Positions 1 through 10,010 of a stretch of DNA of 20,191 nucleotides are shown here, in pieces (positions within the stretch are counted from its first letter, which is position 1; each line of letters starts with the position of its first letter). A program made the translations under genes and the position numbers. The DNA is from Gryganskiella cystojenkinii (lineage: Eukaryota; Mortierellomycota; Mortierellomycetes; Mortierellales; Mortierellaceae): NCBI GenBank assembly GCA_015852425.1, contig JAAAIG010000714.1:1-20191 (forward strand). Direction: 5' to 3'. The notes beneath the pieces were generated by a model. That model did no database searches and was not told where the DNA came from. It saw only the letters and a program-made list of their open reading frames with translations.

Positions 1-658
1 GATTCCGCCATCTATGAGGCGTGCCCCCTTGTCCCCCAAACTTAAAAAAAAAGTGATCCCCTCTGACTACAAGTCTTGTGCTCGTTCTCTTTTTTCTTGT
101 CGCCGCAATAACCCGCAGTGCTGCCCTTGCAGCCCGTAGTACTGTACCTTGCTTCCTCCGTCCACCTGATGTCGTTGTGCAGCAACAATCTCTCCCCTTC
201 CTTCGTTTTCTTCCCTCCTTTTTTTCCTTTGAACCTTAAACGTCGCAACTTGAACCCCAAGACACCCTCAAAATAAAAAGAGGTCCAACTCCATACACAA
301 TCATTCCGTGTCCTCCATTTTCGTGGTCGTCCTCTTCTTTGCCTCCTTTGTCTCCTTCGTCTCCTTAGGGCCCCTTCTTCCAGCCGAATGCTCCGAAGGA
401 AATCGATGATACCCTATTTAGGGCCGAAGAGAGATCCGATTTTGCTTTTGGGGGAAGGGCAGTAAGGACGGGAAATGGGGAATGAATTGAAAGAAGCACG
501 AGGGTAAACAAGACGCTAAACACGATATTAAACACGGGACAATGCTTCCACAACTCATCCACCTCGCGAACTCGAGGATGAAGGAGAAAAAGAACAAGGG
601 ACTCGTGAACGACAACATTTTCCACCTCTTTGTCCATCTCTTGGCATCTCCTTTTACT

Positions 659-667
659 TATATATAG
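659..667 (+). promoter_or_regulatory. TATA box candidate of the protease gene
   Basis: TATATATAG lies about 66 bases before the protease start codon, a normal place for a fungal TATA element. It is the clearest TATA motif I noticed in the gene-proximal promoters of the window. A TATA box suggests a regulated rather than housekeeping promoter, which would suit a secreted protease. That last point is inference. Confidence 0.45.
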
Positions 668-713
668 CACTTGTCAACATATTCAAAACAAACTATAACG
701 CATCGACAGCAAC

Positions 714-731
714 AAAAAAAAAAAAAAAAAA
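714..731 (+). repeat. A18 homopolymer directly before the protease ATG
   Basis: Eighteen consecutive A residues end two bases before the start codon at 733, so the 5' leader would run as oligo(A) almost into the ATG. A-rich leaders are common at fungal start codons, but an uninterrupted run this long is unusual and would be prone to length variation. Confidence 0.8.
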
Positions 732-732
732 C

Positions 733-2972
733 ATGAAATTCCCCAAAGTCGTTCTATTGTCATCAGTACTCGCACTGCTGTTGATCTCTTCCAATACCCA
801 ACATGGCTCTCGTCGATTCGTCGACGGCCAAGTCTCGGTCTCCGGACGTTTCCAGGCCAACTACGCGGGCTCTTTGACCTCCAAGCTCAACGACAAGGAC
901 GCTCTTGCGGACAAGATCTTTGATCGCCACTTGTTCTACCGTGGTCGCCAAGAGCAGCAAGAGCGCGTCGCGGTCCCCGTGCTCCAACTCCCTGCCATGG
1001 ACAACATCGGTCTTTTAAACCAAGAAGAGGACAGCGATGACGGCTCCTACCGATTCGGAAAGGCCATCACGCTAGACTCCTTTTCTACCGCTGACACCCT
1101 GACAAGCGGTCGATGGATCCCTCTCAGGGATCTCAGACGACTCCAGGGTCAATACAACCAAGAAAACCGATATGATGACGACTTCCTCCAAGATGAGGAG
1201 GTCATCGTATGGCAACTCGAGATTTATTCTCCCTCAGCCCTGTCTCTCAACTTGATCTTTTCAGAATTTCAACTTCCCTCGGGTACAGAGTTTTATGTGT
1301 CGGGTGAACGACATACCTTGGGCGCCTTCACGGCCGAGATCAACAATAAGCCCGACAAGATCTTTGCCACAGCTCCTGTAGCCGGAGACCGATTGTTGTT
1401 GGAGTTCTTTACCCCAAAGAGGATCCTGGAGCAAGAAGAAAAGAGACCTCTAATCCAGCTGAGCCACATCATTCATGGCTACAAGCCCATGCTCTTGGCC
1501 GCGTCCTCCAATAACATGAACCAAGGTTTCCGTACGCAGGACGGTTCGATCGTGCCCAAGAGACCTCACCGTCGCCATCGATCAAGTCGCCATGGTCTTG
1601 TTCTTCAATCCGAAGAAGAAGAAAACGAACGCTCGGGGGTATCGCCCCCAAGAGCCAAGTCGGGCAAGTGTAATATCGACGTGGCCTGCCATCAGAACGA
1701 GTACCAAGATCAGAGCCGGAGCGTTGGCGTGATCTTGTCCGAATATAACCAAAAGTATTGCACAGGTGCCTTGATCAACAATGCACGTAATGATGGTCGC
1801 CAGTTGTTCCTGACTGTAAGTTTTCTACAATATTTCCATCTTTACGACTTTTGTTTCCCTTCCATGCGCAGTTGCGGATAAACACAGTGCGAAGAAAATC
1901 AACTAATAATACCTATATTTTGATTCCTATTTACAACACCATTTACTAGGCTAACCACTGTAGTGGTTTCTCAGATACAAGCGGGCATCTCGTCATGTTC
2001 AACCACGAAAAGATCATGTGCGGATCTGCTGGTGAGGAGGTCAACGAGCATGACACTGCTCAAGGTCTTTACAAGCTCGGAAGTTATGCTCCAAGCGACT
2101 ACACTCTGTACGAGATTCTCGAGCCTATTCCAGATGCCTATAACGTCTATCTCTCCGGTTGGTCTGCTCTCCCCGAGGCACCGTCCAGTCGACCCCAAAA
2201 GGACAGCGATGATATTGACGAGGAGTCACGGTGGACTAACCGCCAACGATCTTCCAAACCAAGGGGCCATGTTCCTATTGTCGGTATTCATCATCCTTCT
2301 GGCGACTCGAAAAAGATTTCCATCTACAACAACGGTTCGCTCGTAAAAGCTTGTTGGTCAGAATGCGCACCTGACGAATACTACCACTGGCAAATTCCAA
2401 AATGGAGCGAAGGTACAACTGAACCAGGGTCAAGTGGTTCGCCGCTTTTTGATGCCGACAAGAGAATCGTTGGACAGTTGCATGGTGGGTCAGCGAGTTG
2501 CTGGAACCCAGATGGCTATGATGTCTATGGCGCCGTTCACGCCTCGTTCCAGACGCCACCGAAGATCAAGAACCGCTTGGCGACCTACTTGGATCCGGAC
2601 AGCACTGGAGCCAAGACCCTTGATGGGTACAGTCTCGAGGCTGCAAGAAAGAGAAGGCAACGAGAGGAGTCTCCAGAGGAGGTTGAGGAAGAAGAAGAGG
2701 TCGAGGTCGAGGTTCGGGTTGGACCATTAGGTCTACTGGAGCTGGAGAAGCCAATGCTCACAGAAGAGTCAGAGCAATCGCCACGTCGCCTTCCGACTAT
2801 GCGAGGCAGACCACCTCGTCGTCAGTCCTGGGATCATCTCGAGTCCTCTGAGCGACAAGAACAAGATGAGGTGCCGAGCATGATTGCGACATTTAGTCAG
2901 GTCTGGGGTCGCCTCTTCCCGGGCCGTAGAGTACGCATTCATGTCGGGCCTCCTCAGCAACCCCTAGATTAA
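733..2972 (+). CDS. Secreted lysyl-endopeptidase-like serine protease
   Basis: Exons 733-1815 and 1950-2972; the intron 1816-1949 begins GTAAGT, ends CTAG and keeps the frame (701 aa). The first ATG opens a signal peptide (hydrophobic residues about 6-21), followed by a roughly 290-residue pro-region. The catalytic domain starts near Cys313 (CNIDVAC) and closely resembles bacterial lysyl endopeptidase (LysC/protease I, trypsin fold). His364 lies in LTANHC, Asp411 in SDYTLYE and Ser523 in EPGSSGSP, followed by a VGQLHGG segment. Asp552 in GYDVYGAV aligns with the S1-pocket Asp of LysC, so cleavage after Lys is inferred. Compared with LysC there is an acidic, Arg-rich insert between Asp411 and Ser523. 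After residue ~590 comes a charged tail (glutamate/valine run, then Arg/Pro-rich) absent from LysC. The intron falls just before the active-site His, exactly at the conserved motif, which supports the splice model. Exact specificity and activity are not proven by sequence. Confidence 0.9.
1816..1949 (+). other. Intron of the protease gene
   Basis: A 134-bp phase-0 intron with GTAAGT donor and ACTAG acceptor. Splicing joins LT to ANHC and so creates the active-site histidine motif. Reading through the intron instead hits a stop at 1879-1881, which gives a false short protein. Confidence 0.9.
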
Positions 2973-3219
2973 TTGGCAACAGTCGAGGAATCCGACTTTT
3001 AGTAAACATCTCTTGGCAAGGATTTTCCTCTTCTCTGCAGTCATACCAACGTAATACAACCACAACGAAAAACCCATAGCCTCCAAGCATACCAGTCTTA
3101 CATATCTTAAAATGCCCTTTTGCAGTGAAATAAACTTTTTTTTGGGGGGTTATTGTACAAAATGTCGGACCGATCTATCCATGGTCTCCTTTAATCGGGG
3201 TTCTATGCTTGTATTGTTT
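2973..3219. other. Convergent 3' region between protease and TPR genes
   Basis: The 247 bases between two stop codons facing each other must hold both 3' UTRs. AATAAA at 3129-3134 on the + strand, 157 bases past the protease stop, is a candidate polyadenylation signal for that gene, followed by a T8G6 stretch. The two transcripts could overlap here. I see no further gene. Confidence 0.45.
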
Positions 3220-4164
3220 TTACTTTTGTTCCCGAACCTCGGCCTCCTTCATGAGCTTGGCAAATTTCTTGGTCTTGACGTTACGGAGATGAAGTCCTGC
3301 CTTCTCCATGCCCAACTCTTCAGCAGCGGCATATGCGGCGATGGCGGTGTCGAAATCGCCCAACGCCTCACTGGTGACAGCCAAGTTGAACTATTGCAGG
3401 GGTCAACAAAAAAAAACCATTACATTATTAATAATTGTCAAAAAAAATAACTCTGTCCAGAAGATGAGGTCTGGTTCAACGATTCAGATGAGATCATCCC
3501 GTTATTTCATACCTGAATTTCAGAATCCTCAGGAGCAAGGTTGGCAGCAGCACGGAAGTGGTGAAAGGCTTCGTTCTTGTTTCCGTTGAGTTGGATATGG
3601 GCGACGGCCAAGTTGGCATGAACATCGGGATTGTCAGAGTACAACTTCAACGACTCCTGGAAAGAGTGGATCGCGGATTGATAGTCTCTCATCTCAAAGT
3701 AGCAGACACCCATGTTATAGTGAGCGCATGCTATCGCATTAAAAAAAGGCAGAGAATTGCGAGCAAAGTTAGTTTTCCTCTTTCTTTGGTTCGCCGAGTC
3801 TGTATTGCCACCATTTTTTTTTCAATAGGGACTGATCAGGCTGTCGGAATGTACCTGTGGGACGCTCATTAATACTCTTTTGGAAAGAGCTCATAGCCAA
3901 AGGGACCATTCCGTTGCTGTGGAAGGCAGCACCCTCATCGACAAGCTCTTGTGCTCTGATTAAGGAAGCATCAGGGTGCGTAAAGTCGTTGGGCAAATGG
4001 GTGGCAAAGGTCCTGCGATCAGCATGGTCGATTTGGAAGCGGGTCAGGAGAGTGTTGGTCCTGGTTGCCTGGGATGCCAAGACGCTGAAGGGGCGGGCGG
4101 CGATAGCATTCCTTGAGAGAGAGATGCGCACGGTACGAGCGAGGGCATTCCTGAGGACAGACAT
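3220..4164 (-). CDS. Mitochondrially targeted TPR-repeat protein
   Basis: Three exons on the minus strand: 4164-3855, 3730-3513 and 3390-3220, giving 232 aa. Introns 3731-3854 (phase 1, GTACAT donor) and 3391-3512 (phase 0, GTATGA donor) both end in TAG and keep the frame. The start MSVLRNALARTVRIS opens an Arg/Ser/Ala-rich stretch of about 45 residues with no acidic residue, typical of a mitochondrial presequence. I chose this ATG over an upstream in-frame one, which would place a hydrophobic segment in front of the presequence. From about residue 75 the protein is helical repeats: roughly four TPR units, with signatures such as AHYNMGVCYFEMRDYQSAI and FNLAVTSEALGDFDTAI. It ends in a basic helix. 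The domain family is clear; the specific partner or function is not recognisable. It shares a 241-bp divergent promoter with YPT1. Confidence 0.8.
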
Positions 4165-4405
4165 GTTGATTGTGATTTGATGTAATGGAGAAAGACGTTG
4201 CTGGGCTGATCTGCTCCGGAGGCGGGGATATTGTAAAAAGAAGAATGAAATCATGGCACGTGATTTTTTTTTGGAGTTCCCTGGCTGGAAAAAGGGGACA
4301 CCGACCTCTGACCGCCTCCCTTTCTTTGTTTCGTTGACTTTGGGTTTGCATCATCTCTTTTCCTCTTATCCATTGACATCACCATCACTCTTTTATCAGC
4401 CCATC
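4165..4405. promoter_or_regulatory. Bidirectional promoter between TPR gene and YPT1
   Basis: Only 241 bases separate the two divergent start codons, so both 5' UTRs and promoters must lie here. No clear TATA box is visible. The region holds a CACGTGAT box with T tract at 4257-4272 and long pyrimidine runs toward YPT1. Confidence 0.7.
4257..4272 (+). promoter_or_regulatory. CACGTGAT E-box plus T tract
   Basis: CACGTGAT at 4257-4264 runs directly into a T tract to 4272. CACGTG is the core site of bHLH factors of the Cbf1/USF type. The same arrangement occurs in the other head-to-head promoter of the window (9963-9980), which supports a functional element. Binding is inference. Confidence 0.5.
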
Positions 4406-6096
4406 ATGAACCCAGAATAGTAAGTGCCTTCTCACTCCTCAACGACTCTTTCTTTTCATACACAACTCTTTCTTTCGCGGATGATATCTGTCCGTTCTTC
4501 CCTCTCACTCTCTCTCGCGTCAAAAGAGTCGCCTCTCTCCTCTCTCTCTTGACCTGGGCGCAAAAACAAATGAACATTCTATCCTTCAGCAAAGAACCTC
4601 GCTCCATGTAGACATTGTACTCGGGAGAAAAATCCTTGTTTTTTCTCTACTTCTTCTTCCTTTGCAAACAGTTTTTAAAAAGAGTCACCAACAATAACAG
4701 CGCCATGCAGGACCAGCAGCAAAATACCACAACAGTGATCAACGGACAAGACACCATCTTCGCCACGCGCCAAGGAATAATCATGCGAAAAAGGGTCACA
4801 GGATCAACCGGTCAGCCCTTGCTTTGCGCGGTGAAGGGTATCACATGCTACCAACATAGTCATCATGGCTATTACGACACCATGGAGGTTTAAAATTTCT
4901 TCATTCGGATCGAAACCATCCTCGTCATCTGTCGCAAGACCATCCATCCACTACCGTCTTTTGAAAATAAAAGAACATAAAGAAGAATTGTCTGACCTAC
5001 AGGAACTAACCCACACACTTGTTCCCTCCCTGCTTACTCTCAATAGCGATTATCTCTTCAAGCTTCTTCTCATCGGAGACAGCGGTGTCGGCAAGAGTTG
5101 CTTGCTCCTCAGATTCGCCGACGACACCTACACTGAGAGCTACATCTCGACCATCGGAGTTGACTTTGTACGTTTGGACATCTCTTTTCTCTCTCGCAAC
5201 TGGACCTCTTTTTCTCTTTGTGCAGCGGAACTGTGCCAAATAGCCTTGCCACGGATCATTTGTCGCGGATAGTAACAAAATGCATCAACCAGAGAGTCAG
5301 GACCTTTGGCATCATGGACTCACAGATATCCTTTTACCACTACTTTCGACGACCTCATATCTTGTTCTGTTAGAAAATCCGCACCATTGAGCTCGAGGGC
5401 AAGACTGTCAAGCTCCAGATTGTAAGTTGTATTTTCCTCTCAAATCAAAACAACTTGCATGGGATCGTATTCAGTTACTCACCCTCACACCTACATCTTG
5501 TTTATTGCACGAAATGATTAAAAAGTGGGACACTGCTGGACAGGAGCGTTTCCGCACCATCACTTCTTCCTACTACCGTGGTGCCCATGGTATCATTGTC
5601 GTTTACGATGTCACGGACCAGGATACCTTCTCGAACGTCAAGCAGTGGCTCGCTGAGATTGACCGTTACGCCTCCGAGGGTGTCAACAAGCTGCTTGTCG
5701 GTAACAAGAGTGATTTGACCAACAAGAAGGTCGTCGAATACACTGTAGCCAAGGTAAAAGATCTCCCATTTTCCATGTCTTGTCAGCTCATGGGACCGCA
5801 CACTGTGTGCCAAGCCCTTTTTTTTTTTTTTTTGTTTTTTGCAGAAAAGAAACTCTGCATTCTGACCTTTTACTTTGTTTGGTTTTATATAGGAATTTGC
5901 TGACCAGCTGGAGATTCCATTCTTGGAGACCTCGGCCAAGAGCGCCACCAATGTCGAGCAGGCTTTTATGACCATGGCCAAGCAGATCAAAGACCGCATG
6001 GGTGCTGCCACTGTCAGCCCCGCTGGTGCTAGCAAAAACATCAAGGTCGGATCTGGTCAACAGCTGCCCGCCCAGTCCACAGGAGGATGCTGCTAA
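4406..6096 (+). CDS. YPT1: Rab1-type small GTPase Ypt1
   Basis: Five exons: 4406-4419, 5047-5167, 5374-5421, 5526-5753 and 5893-6096 (204 aa; yeast Ypt1 has 206). Joining gives an N-terminus MNPEYDYLFK identical in layout to Rab1. Visible motifs are the P-loop GDSGVGKS (15-22), switch I/effector YISTIGVDF (37-45), WDTAGQE (62-68), NKSD (121-124), ETSAKS (149-154) and a C-terminal GGCC that is doubly geranylgeranylated in the family. Rab1/Ypt1 controls ER-to-Golgi vesicle tethering and early autophagy. The first coding exon has only 14 nt and is followed by a 627-nt intron. The other introns are 5168-5373, 5422-5525 and 5754-5892, all GT..AG; intron 3 ends in a purine-rich AAAAAG acceptor. It would support secretion generally, including of the neighbouring protease, but adjacency does not show co-regulation. 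Confidence 0.97.
4420..5046 (+). other. Long first intron of YPT1
   Basis: 627 nt from GTAAGTGCC to CTCTCAATAG, splitting the Tyr5 codon. It is several times longer than the other YPT1 introns. It contains a short open frame (4615-4893) with no recognisable domain and A-rich/CT-rich stretches. I saw no C/D-box pair or other RNA gene signature. A regulatory role is possible, as for many long first introns, but the sequence does not show it. Confidence 0.8.
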
Positions 6097-6411
6097 ATTA
6101 ACCTTGACTGGCAGAGAGATTCGTCCGCATCAACCACCACCCATAACCCTTTTTTTTTAATATGAACCAACAACGTTTCTTTTTCACTCTTCTCTGACGT
6201 CCCCAACAAAGAGATGAAAGAACGGTTTACAATGGACATTCCCCTCTCCTTATTCTTATTTTACGTTCGTTTTTGTTTTATTTTTGCCCAACAATAACAA
6301 ATACATATTACAGCTTTTTTTTATTCATGATGGTTGTTTTGACTATGGACTATCCAGCTTCGTGTGTGACATGGCCATGTCAGAGATCATATGAAAGGAC
6401 GGCTAGTTTGC
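6097..6411. other. Convergent 3' region between YPT1 and KU80
   Basis: 315 bases between facing stop codons. On the minus strand AATAAA occurs at 6320-6325 and 6277-6282, 87 and 130 bases past the KU80 stop, and these are plausible polyadenylation signals for KU80. On the + strand only T-rich and AT-rich sequence is seen for YPT1, without a canonical hexamer. No gene is visible. Confidence 0.5.
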
Positions 6412-9400
6412 TTAGTCCATAAGTGCCAACAAATCATCCTCGTCCACACCCTCTTGCTCCTCTGCAGAAGCTAGCAAGTCGACATCCGAAGTAACTTCCC
6501 AGAGCTAATGCGATACGACAAAAGTATTAGATTATGGTCAGTTATCGCGTAAACCAAACAATACGGAAATAAGGAAAGTGAAAAATCGCACGAAAAACAA
6601 ACAAACACATACCTGCTCTGCTTCTTCCCCAGTGGCACCGCCACATCCATCGGGGACATCCATGTCCGTCAAGAGACCGAGCTCCTTCTTGTACTTGATA
6701 ATCAAGTCCCAGAAATCTGTTCTTTGAGGCGACACCGCAGTGTTGAGACAATGCGCCTTGACCTCCTTGATGAATGAATTCCAGGTCTCAACTCGGGACT
6801 TGATCGTCTCCTTGGTCTTTTCGGATATGTTCGTTGCATTCTTGTCGTCGATACCCGTACCGCCATTGACCTTGTCGGCCAAATCGATATCTGCCAAAAA
6901 CTGTCTCAGACTCTTTAGACAATCGACTGCCTTCTCGTAAAGTTGATCGCCGAACGAGGTTGTATACAACTTGTTGATCATAGCCTTCATCTGGTCCACA
7001 GCCATAGAGACCGAAATGAATCCTGCTCCTGCAGGTCGAACCCCCTGTTGACTCTGGATTGTTGCGATACGGACCATGGCCTGGAAATCCTTGACGGGAT
7101 CCGACGTACCGACTTCACGAACAGCGCTCATCTCGAAAGGAATCATGCCACTGGCCGCGATATCACCACCAAGACCCGCTTGGCCAGAAATGCCCACGGC
7201 TCCCGATGCAGTGCTTGGGGTAGCGGTACCAAAGACAGACTCAGATTTCGAACGCTTGTTGCTATGCTGACCGCCGCCGGTCAAACTATCGATTAGACTG
7301 GCAGTCGACGTGCCGTCGACGCCACTTGCAGTGGCCACGCCATCCTTTTCACCACCCTCATCGTCCAATGAGGCGCCATAACCGCGCTTCCTCTTGGTCT
7401 GGTCAACCTTTTTGATATCCCAAAGCTGAATCAGCTTGTCGGCGAGCGGTTGCGCATCGGCCAAGAGATCCTGTTTCGGAATCAATTGAGAAATCAAGGC
7501 ATCCGGAATCGGAGGTAATTCCTTGTCCGCGTTCAGAGCTCGGAACTCGAGCGCCTGCTTTTGGCGTTGGGTGGAAGGGTTGAATGTGGATTCGGGCTTG
7601 AGGTATTCTCTAAATGTCATCACAATCCAAAATGTAAAGCATTAATAGTGAACTTTTCATGTAGCATACATAAATATGCAACGGTGAAGCATGTCGCTTA
7701 CTCTCCGTGGTCAGCCTGCATAAGGTCCATGGCTCCAATAAATTCCTTGCAGGCGGCAATGCTCTCTTCCGTGGCCAACAAGCGATGCTTATCCAACTTC
7801 TTGCCACTGGCAGTTCGAATATCGGTCAAAGATGAAAAGAGGTATCGACGCACATCTTCACTAAAAGCGACCTGAAGTAGTTCGGTTTGATTTGCGTTAG
7901 CAAAAATCGGTCGTTGATGTTATGGTATGCTTGTAAGACATCGCTTTGACTGTACCTGGCCATAGTAAAAGCACTTGTGTTCTTCCGTAATCTCGGGCCA
8001 AAGGATACCCAACTTTGGTTCTGCATCTTCAGCACGGACATATCGAACCAATGCATACGAGTCTTTTTCAAAGAGAGCAAAGAGAAGTCCCAACATGTCC
8101 ACTTCTGCTCTGGTGTCACCTGGGGCAGGGAACAGAGAGTAAATGTTGGACATGAGCCACTCCCGACGGAACTAAATGTCAAAATAAATAGTAGAAAGTA
8201 TTAGGAAGCGTCGTATCCGCAAGCACTGCACGGTCTTCAGGATGCCACCAAGTACTTACAGTAGATGCGGAGAAAAATCCCAGGATGGTCAAACTCTTCG
8301 CCGTCCGAAGCTTGTACGCCTCAATATCGACAGCACGGATGGGAACGATGGTCTTTCCGTACATATAGGCTTTCTCGAGAGCATCCTGAGGCACCTCCTG
8401 AGCTTCGTCCACATCCATGTCACCACTGGCCATATCCGCCGTCACCTTGAGCTTGTAGGTCCTCGACAAATTGACCAATCCAGTCCGTCCTTCAGGTAAC
8501 TCGTCCAAGACAGCACTTTCAGAGAGGACTGAGTATTTTTTCGCGTTCGGAAATCTGGCCAGCATCGTGCTTGGGAACATGTGGACGGGGATCGACAAAG
8601 CTGCATCTGGATGATTCTCGGGGTCACCCAAGTTCAAAACTCCTCTATAAGTCGCCGTCGGCTTGATTTTTTTGGTATAAAACTGAGAAGTCAACTCTAC
8701 GGCCTCATTCAGAGAAAAGACATCGCCTCCAGTATTGTTGCAGAGTCCCTTGTAAAATTCCTCGTTTTGAGCCTGCATATCAGTCTTTACAACTTCTTCA
8801 GTTTCGTCGTCAAAGTCTGTACCGCTGTATTGCAAAATGATAGAAAGCAAGAAAAAAAAAAGGTTAAATGATGCAAAGATTGAATGGCAAGCTTGCGACA
8901 GGATCGGGAACGAGGTTTGTTTGCTCTCACATGACGTTGAGTTGAATATTGTCTTCTTTGAGAGTCGTCATGATAGCATCCGTGCCGTCGTCGTTAATCG
9001 GCGAGGACGCATCCGTGAGAATGTAAATCTTTTTTTCATATTTCAGTTTCTTGCAGAACTTAGTGATCATATCCAAAGAGACGATAAGACCATCCACACC
9101 TGCAAACAGCAAGAAAACAGTGCGTTAGACTGGAAAAAGAACCGTTCCTGCAATGGTTTTAAAACTCCAGAGTCAAGGTTCATAACAAAAAACTCGGAAT
9201 CTTACAGTCGCCCATGACTTCTCCGATCTTAACATCATTCTGCACTCCCTTCATAAGGTCTAGGGTTGCGACGCCAAGGCCTCGTAGGACATCCACGTTC
9301 TGGTAATCCGCGTTGCCTTCATCGTCCACCGTAGCGAGCTCGTTGTTTGTGTCTATAAAGGGAGAGACAACAGTTAGCGCGTGTAAACACGAGTATTGGT

Positions 9401-9743
9401 GCGTGATATTGATGTAGAAGGTTTTTGCTACAATTATTCCCTTACCATCGGATCCGACGAGGACGACAGCGACGTAAACAGTTTTTCGTGCCATATGTAC
9501 CTGATATGTTCAAGAGCAAACTCGAGGGTCAGCAATAGTTTACAGCAATGAAGGTTGGTTGTCACACATCAAACGTGAAGTATTTCATAGAAGTCACTGT
9601 CCTGTAGTTGTTACCTTGTTGGCAAGTAACTTGAGGAGGACGTCTTTTGTCTCCTCCAAGCGCGTTACATTCTTGCCCTCGCGTTTGGTGCGCATGGTGG
9701 TCCCGACATCGAGAATGTACACGGTTGCTTCCTTGCTGGCCAT
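6412..9743 (-). CDS. KU80: Ku80 subunit of the Ku DNA-end-binding complex
   Basis: Nine exons on the minus strand: 9743-9615, 9500-9446, 9352-9206, 9099-8931, 8824-8260, 8171-7956, 7871-7702, 7609-6613 and 6504-6412 (846 aa; human 732). All eight introns are 84-114 bp, GT..AG and in frame. The start MASKEATVYILDVGTTM is the vWA strand typical of Ku80, with ATG in the context GCCATGG. The vWA domain covers about 1-230 and the beta-barrel core about 250-500 (for example TYRGVLNLG and PVHMFPSTMLARFPNAKKYS). A low-complexity linker covers about 530-640. The C-terminal domain covers about 650-815 and includes TWNSFIKEVKAHC and DFWDLIIKYKKELGL, like animal Ku80. The last exon adds an acidic tail ending DDLLALMD. 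With Ku70 it binds broken DNA ends for non-homologous end joining and acts at telomeres. It is transcribed divergently from the Pol I factor gene. Confidence 0.95.
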
Positions 9744-9962
9744 GGCTCCTCCTGTAGTGATGAGAGTTGAAGTGGTTCAATTGATGGAGAGATGGAGATG
9801 GGTCGAGTGAGGTGAACGAATGAAGGAAGGAGAAAAGGCGGAGGGATGAGAATTGTGGAAAACAAATAAAGAGCTTTTTTGCCACCGCATCACACCTCAC
9901 TTCTTCAAGAGGGGATTCCGAAAAAATGGTGGCAAAAAAAATTCGAGGGACAGGAAGATGTG

Positions 9963-9980
9963 CACGTGATCTTTTTTTTT
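9963..9980 (+). promoter_or_regulatory. CACGTGAT E-box plus T tract (second copy)
   Basis: CACGTGAT at 9963-9970, one C, then nine T. It is nearly the same element as at 4257-4272 in the TPR/YPT1 promoter and in the same orientation. I noticed no other CACGTG in the window. Confidence 0.5.
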
Positions 9981-9991
9981 AAAAAAAAAAA
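9972..9991. repeat. T9A11 tract, self-complementary
   Basis: Nine T followed by eleven A, broken by one G and then another A9 run to 10001. The central T9A9 is a perfect palindrome. It probably keeps the shared promoter nucleosome-poor; this is inference from poly(dA:dT) behaviour in fungi. Confidence 0.7.
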
Positions 9992-10010
9992 GAAAAAAAA
10001 ACACTGTCTT

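Larger units (their letters stand above)
1..732. other. Upstream/intergenic region, no gene recognised
   Basis: No convincing coding frame is visible on either strand in these 732 bases. The open frames here are short, low-complexity and lack recognisable domains. The first 380 bases are pyrimidine-rich on the + strand (long C/T runs around 190-235 and 300-365) and could be the 3' flank of a gene lying left of the window. The last part is the promoter and 5' leader of the protease gene. An AATAAA-like string lies near 271-276, but I cannot assign it to a transcript. Confidence 0.5.

Noticed and set aside
365..670. Minus-strand open frame of 101 codons upstream of the protease
   Set aside because: No recognisable domain; overlaps the protease promoter and TATA box; composition looks like a chance frame.
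4615..4893. Open frame of 92 codons inside the first YPT1 intron
   Set aside because: No domain, low complexity, and it lies wholly inside an intron that must be removed to give the Rab1 N-terminus.
9756..9775. C-box-like GTGATGAG in the KU80 leader, possible C/D snoRNA
   Set aside because: No D box (CTGA) or terminal stem at a suitable distance; probably chance.
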